In this document: positions 1 to 5,580 of the stretch, piece after piece
How the letters are laid out: the number at the start of each line of letters is the position of its first letter
How positions within the stretch are numbered: position 1 is the first letter of the stretch
NCBI GenBank assembly: GCA_965364515.1
Contig: CBDTXZ010000038.1
Location: forward strand, 1 to 21,468
From: JAHEDH01 sp965364515
GTDB lineage: Bacteria; Actinomycetota; Acidimicrobiia; Spongiisociales; ZC4RG35
Length of the DNA stretch: 21,468 bases
Direction: 5' to 3'
Position numbers and translations under genes: made by a program
Notes under the pieces: model-generated
What the model saw: only the letters and a program-made list of their open reading frames with translations
Database searches by the model: none
Told to the model about the DNA's origin: nothing

Positions 1-167
1 ACCAGCTCGCCGGGCCCGGCCATGGCGACGCCATCGGCGGCGATCACCGCTCGGCCCACCGGGACCTGATCCCGGGAGAGCGGCTGGACGATCATGAACT
101 TCACACCGTCGAGATTCGGCGTCTTTTCCGTCGCCACCACCGTGCCGATCACTCTGCCGAGCTGCAT
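1..167 (-). CDS. BMC vertex protein, EutN/CcmL family (BMC-P), partial
   Basis: This is the first 55 codons of a gene that continues past the left edge. The visible protein opens MQLGRVIGTVVATEK, continues with NLDGVKFMIVQPL, and then has VGRAVIAADGVAMAGPGELV. That is the start of the EutN/CcmL fold, a small beta barrel that forms pentamers capping the twelve vertices of a microcompartment shell. The ATG is preceded by GGAG at about 8 nt spacing and lies 2 nt after the stop of the upstream BMC-T gene, so the two are co-translated parts of one operon. It is the second BMC-P in this window. Several BMC-P paralogues per locus are usual, so more shell or enzyme genes probably follow to the left. 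Confidence 0.9.
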   Translation of the reverse strand, partial: MQLGRVIGTVVATEKTPNLDGVKFMIVQPLSRDQVPVGRAVIAADGVAMAGPGEL

Positions 168-169
168 GG

Positions 170-757
170 TCAGTGCTCCATCCGGGATGCGAACCGGCCG
201 TCGCCACCGAGGTTCGCATCCATTTCTTCGTGGAGTTGCGGGATCACCCTCGTGGCGATGATGTCGCCTTGGACACGGGCCGCACCGAGTTCCACCGCCT
301 CGGTCACCTCGGTGAGTGGGCCGGAGAACAACAGATAACCCTTGCCGCCGAGTTCGTCGGCGACATAGATCTGCCGGAGTGCGACGGCCGCGCCTTTGAG
401 ACCGGCATCGGCCGCCCGGATCACATCGGACACCATCTCCGTCTCGATCACACCTAGCGACTCGCCGGATGGCGGTGTCTCGTGACCGAGCAGTGCGGCA
501 ACGAGCCCCGGATGGGGATCGGGCAGGAACATCGACGAAAGGAGATGGCTGCCGTTTCTGATCTCTGCCGCTGCCAACGCCTCTTCGACGTCGCCAACGG
601 TCCCGCCGACGAGCACCAGATACTTCCCGGGATGGACCGTGCCGGCACGGATCAGATCGAGCGGCGACCGCTTGACCATGTCGTCGCCGGACTCGATGCC
701 GGCGGCGATCGAGTCGTATTCGAACAGTGCGATGGCGGTGCCGAGCGAATCGGGCAT
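170..757 (-). CDS. BMC shell protein with two BMC domains (BMC-T, single-layer trimer type)
   Basis: The protein has 195 residues and two BMC domains in tandem, roughly residues 5-90 and 98-185. The first carries ALFEYDSIAAG and PGKYLVLVGGTVGDVEEAL; the second carries LGVIETEMVSDVIRAADAGLKGAAV and GKGYLLFSGPLTEVTEAV. Proteins of this kind form trimers that mimic a hexamer and tile the facets of the shell. From memory it resembles the single-layer BMC-T proteins of metabolosomes such as that of Haliangium ochraceum more than EutL. The ATG shares one base with the TGA of the aldehyde dehydrogenase (TGATG), so the two are translationally coupled. The other BMC-T in this operon is quite different in sequence, so the pair probably provides two kinds of pore. 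Confidence 0.9.
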   Translation of the reverse strand: MPDSLGTAIALFEYDSIAAGIESGDDMVKRSPLDLIRAGTVHPGKYLVLVGGTVGDVEEALAAAEIRNGSHLLSSMFLPDPHPGLVAALLGHETPPSGESLGVIETEMVSDVIRAADAGLKGAAVALRQIYVADELGGKGYLLFSGPLTEVTEAVELGAARVQGDIIATRVIPQLHEEMDANLGGDGRFASRMEH

Positions 758-2214
758 CAGACGATTCGAAGCGCGCCGACGACGCTGACGCGTCTCGGCC
801 GGGAGAAGGTGCGGGGCCGGGTGAGTCCGTCTCCGGTCGGGCTGGCGATCGAGAACGAGGAGTACCCCTCGCCGCCCTCTCCGAGCCCGGAGAAGAACGA
901 CCCGTTCGCGACGAAGATCGAGCAGTTCATCGCCCGTGCCATCTTCGTGATCGTCTCGACATTGGTCGAGTGGATGCCCGCCGTGTGACGGAAGCCGTGC
1001 TCTGCCCGGACCGAGAGATCGATGGCGGCATCGACGTTCGAGACCCTGGTGACCGGAAACACCGGCATCATCTGCTCGGTCCACACCAGGTTGTGCTCGT
1101 TCGGGACTTCGGCGACCAGCAACCGGATCGGCTCGTCCGGTTGCACGCCGATCTGCCCGAGGATCACGTCGGCGTTCTTTCCGATCCACTCCGGGTTGAT
1201 CACCCCGGGCTTGTTCGGCGGGCCCATCTCTCGGAAGATCACACGCTCGAGTCGCTTCAGTTCGTGTTGCTTCAAGACGTACGCACCCGCCTGTGCCATC
1301 TCCCTGACGAGGCGGTCCGCCACCGTGTCGACGACGATCGCCACCTTCTCGTCGGTGCAGATGATGTTGTTGTCGAACGATGCGCCCGCCACGATCGACT
1401 GTGCGGCTCGGGGGATGTCTGCGGTCTCGTCCACCACGACCGGCGGGTTGCCCGGGCCTGCGGCCACGGCTCGCTTGTCGGTTCGGAGGGCTTCCCGGAC
1501 GACTCCAGGGCCACCCGTGACCAACAGAACCCTGATGTCGGGGTGGGCCATGAGCTCTTTGGCTGAATCGATCGTGGGCGTGGCGATGGCGGTGATCAGA
1601 TCGGGCGGTCCGCCCGCAGCGACCACCGCTCGGTTCAGCAGCCGGATGTTCTCGGCCGACACCTTGCGCGCACCGGGGTGCACGTTGAACACCACGGCAT
1701 TGCCGCCAGACAGGATCGCGATCGAGTTGTTGATGATGGTCGACGTGGGGTTGGTGGTGGGCGTGATCGCACCGACGATGCCGAGGGGCGCCCATTCGGT
1801 CACCGACATCCCGTCGTCGCCGGTCACGGCCTGCGGCTCGAGATCCTCAGGACCCGGGGTCTTCTTGGTCACCAGGAGGTTCTTCTTGATCTTGTCCTCG
1901 TACCGTCCCAGGCCGGTCTCGGTGTGTGCGAGCATGGCGAGAGGCTCGGCATGCTCGAACATCGAGCGCCTGATCGAGTCGATGACGGTCCGCCGGGCGC
2001 CGAGCCCCATTTCGGCGTACTGCGGTTGTGACCGCCCCGCTGCAGCGACCGCTTCGTCGACGGTCCGGTAGATCCCATCGCCGAGCTCGATGTCGGCCTC
2101 CAGCTCGGCGCGCGCTGCCAGGTTCGCCGCCGGACGGCTCCCCGGCGGCACCTCTCCGAGCCGGGTCTTCACCCGGGAGATGATCTGCTGGATCTCGGTG
2201 TCCGAGAGGCTCAT
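757..2214 (-). CDS. CoA-acylating aldehyde dehydrogenase, BMC-associated (EutE/PduP-like)
   Basis: The protein has 485 residues and is predicted to convert an aldehyde, CoA and NAD+ to acyl-CoA and NADH inside the microcompartment. Given the adjacent DeoC, the substrate is most likely acetaldehyde. The catalytic cysteine is Cys286 in FDNNIICTDEK, the EutE/PduP-type active site. The nucleotide-binding region includes GGPGVVREAL and AAGPGNPPVVVD, and the C-terminal part has GEGGEGYSSFSIASPTGDGL, typical of this subgroup. Residues 1-19 (MSLSDTEIQQIISRVKTRL) form a short amphipathic helix followed by a Pro/Gly linker, the usual form of an encapsulation peptide. It starts 3 nt after the stop of the BMC-P gene and overlaps the following BMC-T by one base. 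A PduP-type role on propionaldehyde cannot be excluded from sequence alone. Confidence 0.93.
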   Translation of the reverse strand: MSLSDTEIQQIISRVKTRLGEVPPGSRPAANLAARAELEADIELGDGIYRTVDEAVAAAGRSQPQYAEMGLGARRTVIDSIRRSMFEHAEPLAMLAHTETGLGRYEDKIKKNLLVTKKTPGPEDLEPQAVTGDDGMSVTEWAPLGIVGAITPTTNPTSTIINNSIAILSGGNAVVFNVHPGARKVSAENIRLLNRAVVAAGGPPDLITAIATPTIDSAKELMAHPDIRVLLVTGGPGVVREALRTDKRAVAAGPGNPPVVVDETADIPRAAQSIVAGASFDNNIICTDEKVAIVVDTVADRLVREMAQAGAYVLKQHELKRLERVIFREMGPPNKPGVINPEWIGKNADVILGQIGVQPDEPIRLLVAEVPNEHNLVWTEQMMPVFPVTRVSNVDAAIDLSVRAEHGFRHTAGIHSTNVETITKMARAMNCSIFVANGSFFSGLGEGGEGYSSFSIASPTGDGLTRPRTFSRPRRVSVVGALRIV

Positions 2215-2217
2215 CGG

Positions 2218-2505
2218 CTACTTGTGGTAGCGCTCATCGCCATCCACCTCCCAAGAATCCACGATGGCCATGACGACGGCGTCGCACGGCCGTTCGTGGG
2301 TCGATTCGGTCTGGCGCGCAGAGCTTCCACTCGCATACATCACGACCTCACCGACCCCGGCCCCCACCGCGTCGATGGCGACCACGTGCCCCCCGGTGGG
2401 AGAGCCGTCGACGTCGATCTGTTCGAGCAGCAGGAACTTGAGCCCGTCGAGCCGCGGTTCCTTACGGCTGGCGACGACGGTGCCGGCGACGCGTGCGAGA
2501 AGCAT
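2218..2505 (-). CDS. BMC vertex protein, EutN/CcmL family (BMC-P)
   Basis: The protein has 95 residues, the normal length for the family. It begins MLLARVAGTVVASRKEPRLD and then GLKFLLLEQIDVDG, followed by HVVAIDAVGAGVGEVVMYASGSSAR and a C-terminal DAVVMAIVDSWEVDG. The segment VGAGVGEVV followed by a GSSAR-type loop is the EutN/CcmL signature. The protein is expected to form pentamers at shell vertices. An open frame extends further upstream, but the ATG used here has GGAGG six nucleotides before it and matches the family start. It lies 13 nt after the BMC-H stop and 3 nt before the aldehyde dehydrogenase start. Confidence 0.92.
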   Translation of the reverse strand: MLLARVAGTVVASRKEPRLDGLKFLLLEQIDVDGSPTGGHVVAIDAVGAGVGEVVMYASGSSARQTESTHERPCDAVVMAIVDSWEVDGDERYHK

Positions 2506-2518
2506 CAGTGCCCTCCGT

Positions 2519-2809
2519 CTACTCGGTCTCTCCTCGGCGTCCCAGGGGGAGGATCGCATCGATCGACTCGTGCGGCCGTGCGATGATGTGACTGGCGATG
2601 ACCTCGCCGACACGCTCTGCGCCTCGCAGTCCTGCTTCGACCGCAGCCTTGACTGCTGCCACGTCGCCGCGAACGACGGCGGTCACATAGCCGCCGCCGG
2701 TTTCCTCGTAGGAGACCAACTCGACTTTCGCCGCCTTCACCATCGCGTCGGCCGCCTCGACCATCGCCGGGAAGCTGCGTGCCTCGATCATTCCCAGTGC
2801 ATCTGCCAT
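2519..2809 (-). CDS. BMC hexameric shell protein (BMC-H, PduA/EutM-like)
   Basis: The protein has 96 residues with one canonical BMC domain. Visible landmarks are ALGMIEARSFPAMVEAADAMVKAAKVELV, the pore-loop region GGGYVTAVVRGDVAAVKAAV and the C-terminal VIASHIIARPHESIDAILPL. Such proteins form the hexamers that make up most of a shell facet, with metabolites passing through the central pore. The pore loop here reads Gly-Gly-Gly before Tyr, where PduA has a Gly-Ser-Gly type loop. That suggests a small pore lined by backbone, though it does not define the substrate. The ATG has AGGAGG at 8 nt spacing. It is the only BMC-H gene in the visible part of the operon. Confidence 0.96.
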   Translation of the reverse strand: MADALGMIEARSFPAMVEAADAMVKAAKVELVSYEETGGGYVTAVVRGDVAAVKAAVEAGLRGAERVGEVIASHIIARPHESIDAILPLGRRGETE

Positions 2810-2845
2810 TTCCGGTTCCTCCTCGGTACCTGTCGTGCTTCTTGC

Positions 2846-3472
2846 CTACTTCTGTGCTCTGCCGTCGAGCCCTTCGAGGGCGGCGACCGCCGCTTGCCAG
2901 CCGACGTCGATGTCGGCTTCCTCGCCGCCGAGATAGACCCGTCCCACCGCCCCGAAGGCCCTGACCTCCAAGACGTTGATGTTGGCCGCCTTCTCGGCTT
3001 CGTTGGCAGCGAGCGCGGCATACGCCGCCGGCCCGCACTCGAGGACGTAGAGGCTCTGTCCGGGTGTGATCATCTGGCCGTGGCGCATCCGGTTGATCAG
3101 CTGAGCCTGGTGGTCGTCGATGTTCCGGACGATCTGACTGGAGAGGATGTCTGGTTTCAGCCTGTCGGCCTCGGTCAAGCCGATTGCGTCGAGGATCGCC
3201 TCGCCCGCTCCCCGGGTCTCGGCCTGTTCGGGGGAGTGGACTTCGAGCAGGCCGAAGACCCGCTCGACGATCTGCATGCCGGGTTTCACCTTGTTCGACT
3301 TCAAAGCGATGTCCGTGAGACGGTTGATCTCGATTCCGGGGGAGATCTCGACGAACAGTGCCGACTCGTGGGCGAGTGGGAGGAAGCCGGATGCGGTGGT
3401 CCCGATGAACGCGGCGTATTGCGGTTGGAGGCTGTCCAGGAAGGCGAACGACCTCAGCTCAATATTGCTCAT
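2846..3472 (-). CDS. BMC shell protein with two BMC domains (BMC-T, probably double-stacking type)
   Basis: The protein has 208 residues. Landmarks are IELRSFAFLDSLQPQYAAF, GTTASGFLPLAHESALFVEI, VVERVFGLLEVHSPEQAETR, LSSQIVRNIDDHQAQLINR and ALAANEAEKAANINVLEV. I recognise this as the permuted tandem-BMC type seen in CsoS1D-like and Haliangium BMC-T proteins, several of which stack as dimers of trimers with a large gated pore. Such gating suits bulky substrates such as sugar phosphates, NAD or CoA. The stacked arrangement is inference from family resemblance. The start chosen has AGGAGG 8 nt upstream and overlaps the 3' end of deoC by 14 nt. A longer in-frame start at 3538 would add 22 low-complexity residues and is less likely. 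Confidence 0.88.
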   Translation of the reverse strand: MSNIELRSFAFLDSLQPQYAAFIGTTASGFLPLAHESALFVEISPGIEINRLTDIALKSNKVKPGMQIVERVFGLLEVHSPEQAETRGAGEAILDAIGLTEADRLKPDILSSQIVRNIDDHQAQLINRMRHGQMITPGQSLYVLECGPAAYAALAANEAEKAANINVLEVRAFGAVGRVYLGGEEADIDVGWQAAVAALEGLDGRAQK

Positions 3473-4307
3473 TCGATGTGCCTCCTGTGACGATGGCGAT
3501 CCCGGCCGATGCTCCGATTCTGGTCGCACCCGCCGCAATCATCTCTTCCGCATCTTCGCGGCTGCGAACTCCACCCGAAGCCTTGATGCCCATCTTGGGT
3601 CCCACCGTCTCTCGCATCAGCAGCACGTCGGCCACGGTGGCGCCGCCGCCGGCGAAGCCGGTCGACGTCTTGACGAAGTCTGCCTTCGCCAGCTTGGCCA
3701 GGTGCGAGGCCATCACCTTCTCCTCGTCGGTGAGAAGGGAGGTCTCGATGATCACCTTGTTGAGCGCTCCTGATTCGTGGCAGGCATCGGATACCTTGGC
3801 GATGTCGGTCTGGACCACGTCGTTCTGCCCCGATTTGAGCGCCCCGATGTTGATGACCATGTCGATCTCTCTGGCGCCGTCACGCAGCACGCGACGCGCC
3901 TCCATCGCCTTGATCTCCGGCAATGTGGCGCCGAACGGGAACCCGACGACCGAGGCGACGCGGACGTCGGTGCCCCGCAGGTTCGATGCGGCCCGCTTGA
4001 CCCAGGCGGGATTGACGCACACCGAGGCGAACCCGTACTCCTTCGCCTCGGCGCAGAGCACGTCGATGTCTGCGGCGGTCGTGTCGGGTTTGAGCAGCGT
4101 GTGATCGATGTACTTGGCGAGGTCCATGGGGACCTCGGCCCCGCCGCCCCGGTAGCTCACCCGGTCTGCGCCATTGGCTACGACACTGCGCACCCGGTCG
4201 GGGCTGTGTGCGGCACAAGCCCCGTGGCAGTTCTCGCACGGGTCGCCGCTGCTCAGCGCAGCGAGGACCTCGCGGGTGACGGCTTCGATCAGGTCGGCCT
4301 GGTTCAT
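3459..4307 (-). CDS. deoC: Deoxyribose-phosphate aldolase with encapsulation peptide and Cys-rich linker
   Basis: The protein has 282 residues. The aldolase domain begins near residue 61 (MDLAKYIDHTLLKPDTT) and carries the expected active-site residues: Asp149 (EIDMVINIGAL), Schiff-base Lys213 (DFVKTSTGF) and Lys242 (GIKASGGVR). It should cleave 2-deoxyribose-5-phosphate to glyceraldehyde-3-phosphate and acetaldehyde. The roughly 60-residue N-terminal extension is absent from ordinary DeoC. Residues 1-19 form an amphipathic helix (MNQADLIEAVTREVLAALS) like an encapsulation peptide. A linker follows with Cys24, Cys27 and Cys31 in CENCHGAC. The ATG overlaps the isomerase stop as ATGA and has GGAG about 6 nt upstream. 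This is the likely signature enzyme of the microcompartment. Confidence 0.95.
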   Translation of the reverse strand: MNQADLIEAVTREVLAALSSGDPCENCHGACAAHSPDRVRSVVANGADRVSYRGGGAEVPMDLAKYIDHTLLKPDTTAADIDVLCAEAKEYGFASVCVNPAWVKRAASNLRGTDVRVASVVGFPFGATLPEIKAMEARRVLRDGAREIDMVINIGALKSGQNDVVQTDIAKVSDACHESGALNKVIIETSLLTDEEKVMASHLAKLAKADFVKTSTGFAGGGATVADVLLMRETVGPKMGIKASGGVRSREDAEEMIAAGATRIGASAGIAIVTGGTSNEQY

Positions 4308-4951
4308 GGAGTGCTCCGGAGGTAGGTCCGCTCGATGGCGGTGATCTTGGCGACGCGATCGGCGTGCCGACCGGGCGCCCACGGTGTCGAGAGCCACGTC
4401 TCGACGATCTGCTGGGCGAGATTGGTGCCGATCAGGCCGGCGCCGAGCGTCAGCACGTTGGCGTGGTTGTGCTCTCGGGAGTTGCGGGCGCTCGACATGT
4501 CGTAGCACAGGGCTGCGCGGACACCGGGAACCTTGTTGGCGGTGATCGACGAGCCGATCCCGGCCCCGTCGATGATGATTCCGAAGGTGGACTCGCCCGA
4601 CGAGACCCGCTGGGCGACCGCATGGGCGAAGTCGGGGTAGTCGACCGAGTCCGCACTGTGGGTGCCGCAGTCGGTGACTTCGTATCCCTGCTCCCGCAAG
4701 CGGAACCCGATCCGCTCTTTGAGTGGATACCCGCCATGGTCACAGCCGATGGCGATCGACGGTTTGTCGCCGTCGCCGGGCTGGGTTCGAGGAGCGGTTT
4801 GCGTCGTCTCGGTGGTCGTCAGTCCGGCAACGACCCTGCTCACCAGTTGGCGGATCTCGGCTTCGGTCGGCATCGGCGCGGACACTAGCGCTGGTGCGCA
4901 GGTGTTGCGTCTGCGGCGTAGGCCATGTGGTGGGGTGGTGGCCTTCGTCAT
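4304..4951 (-). CDS. RpiB/LacAB-family sugar-phosphate isomerase, BMC-associated
   Basis: The protein has 215 residues from the ATG at 4951, or 189 from the ATG at 4873. The RpiB fold is clear: IAIGCDHGGYPLKERI, VDYPDFAHAVAQRV, IIIDGAGIGSSITANKVPGVRAAL, SREHNHANVLTLGAGLIG and GRHADRVAKI. It probably interconverts aldose and ketose phosphates that feed the aldolase pathway. The residue matching the catalytic Cys of E. coli RpiB is Asp (IIIDGAGIG), and the position of the mycobacterial Glu is Ser, so substrate and mechanism are uncertain. MPTEAEIRQLVSRVVAGL (from 4873) looks like an encapsulation peptide and would be the natural N-terminus. The upstream ATG, however, overlaps the regulator stop as ATGA and has GAGG 8 nt before it, whereas 4873 has no visible ribosome-binding site. 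Confidence 0.88.
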   Translation of the reverse strand: MTKATTPPHGLRRRRNTCAPALVSAPMPTEAEIRQLVSRVVAGLTTTETTQTAPRTQPGDGDKPSIAIGCDHGGYPLKERIGFRLREQGYEVTDCGTHSADSVDYPDFAHAVAQRVSSGESTFGIIIDGAGIGSSITANKVPGVRAALCYDMSSARNSREHNHANVLTLGAGLIGTNLAQQIVETWLSTPWAPGRHADRVAKITAIERTYLRSTP

Positions 4952-5328
4952 GGTCGCTGCCTCGACGAGGGGAGCGGTCGGCGATCGTGGCGTCCGGTCC
5001 GAGATCGGTGACTCGCCGACTCCTGATCGGACTCCTCTCTGGTCTGCGCTGCATGTCGCAGCCCGATGCCGAGCAGCTGGCGCAGTGGTGCGGCGTAGGG
5101 ACTCGACGGGTCGATCTGTACGGCGCGGGCCCGCCCGATGCGCTCCTCCACGATCAGCCCGCTGGCCGTGAGTCGATCGACTTCACGCATCACGGTCGTC
5201 GGATCGACGTCGATCGCTCGCGCCAGGTCGGACAGGGTGCGCCGCTGGTTCTGATCGAGGAACAACTCGATCAGCAGCCGACGTTGTGTGTCGCTGCGAA
5301 AGACCGGAAGCGGCTCCATATTCTGCAT
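4948..5328 (-). CDS. Small winged-helix transcriptional regulator, probable local regulator of the BMC operon
   Basis: The protein has 126 residues. Residues 5-75 form a winged helix-turn-helix: PVFRSDTQRRLLIELFL, then TLSDLARAIDVDPTTVMREVDRLTASGLIVEERIGRARAVQ. From memory, close relatives in actinobacteria often continue after this domain into a nucleotidyltransferase-like domain. Here the protein instead ends in about 35 polar, basic residues, so it is a short form. It is the first gene of the BMC operon, and its stop overlaps the next ATG as ATGA. Predicted promoter elements place transcription start at or next to the first ATG (5328), implying a leaderless message. The alternative ATG at 5319 gives a start three residues later. 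A 36-bp palindrome covers the promoter, which suggests autoregulation. No effector domain is visible. Confidence 0.82.
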   Translation of the reverse strand: MQNMEPLPVFRSDTQRRLLIELFLDQNQRRTLSDLARAIDVDPTTVMREVDRLTASGLIVEERIGRARAVQIDPSSPYAAPLRQLLGIGLRHAAQTREESDQESASHRSRTGRHDRRPLPSSRQRP

Positions 5329-5358
5329 GATGCGCAGTATATCGTGCGGATTATGCAG
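5323..5358. promoter_or_regulatory. Imperfect palindrome, candidate operator of the BMC regulator
   Basis: Two 18-nt halves (5323-5340 and 5341-5358) are inverted copies matching at 14 of 18 positions, with outer arms CTGCAT and ATGCAG and inner arms around GCGCA/TGCGG. The element covers the -10 box, the spacer and the edge of the -35 box of the promoter driving the regulator and BMC genes. A protein bound here would block transcription. The likely binder is the winged-helix protein encoded immediately downstream; that is inference from position. Confidence 0.7.
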
Positions 5359-5363
5359 GACAA
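5336..5363 (-). promoter_or_regulatory. Promoter of the BMC operon
   Basis: On the minus strand TTGTCC (5363-5358) and TATACT (5341-5336) are separated by 16 nt. The -10 hexamer matches the sigma-70/SigA consensus at five of six positions. The expected start of transcription is at 5328-5329, at the A of the first ATG of the regulator, so the message would be leaderless. Confidence 0.65.
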
Positions 5364-5512
5364 CCCCCTCGGCGGGTTTGCGTGGCTCGTCGTGCGACGG
5401 CGCGGCACCGGCTGCGCAGCGAAGACGTCGTGGCTTCTCACTCGATTTCGTGTTCCAGAGTCTCCGGTTGCCGCCTGGGAGCCACAGCAAGCAGAACCGA
5501 TCGAGAAAGCGC

Positions 5513-5541
5513 TTGACAGAATGATGTCATGATGACATCAT
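5513..5541 (+). promoter_or_regulatory. Promoter of the MFS gene
   Basis: A perfect -35 hexamer TTGACA (5513-5518) is followed after 17 nt by CATCAT (5536-5541), which matches the -10 consensus at four of six positions. It lies about 40 nt upstream of the MFS start codon. The spacer and -10 are occupied by a perfect palindrome, listed separately. Confidence 0.65.
5521..5541. promoter_or_regulatory. Perfect 21-bp palindrome, candidate operator of the MFS gene
   Basis: The arms ATGATGTCAT and ATGACATCAT flank a single central G with no mismatch. Weaker outer arms TGACAG (5514-5519) and CTGTCA (5546-5551) flank it slightly off centre. The position over the spacer and -10 of the MFS promoter is that of a repressor site. 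The sequence is unlike the palindrome at 5323-5358, so a different regulator, not identifiable in this window, probably binds here. Confidence 0.7.
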
Positions 5542-5580
5542 AACGCTGTCAGCTTGCAGTCCGGTAGAGAGGCGCCGCAC

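Noticed and set aside
758..1795. Long minus-strand open frame extending the BMC-T gene at 170-757 upstream
   Set aside because: It runs antiparallel in frame to nothing recognisable, is Arg/His rich, and lies wholly over the aldehyde dehydrogenase in another frame; the BMC domain begins exactly at the ATG at 757.
2264..3490. Plus-strand open frame opposite the shell genes
   Set aside because: It covers four well-supported minus-strand BMC genes and its translation shows no domain; it is a high-GC shadow.
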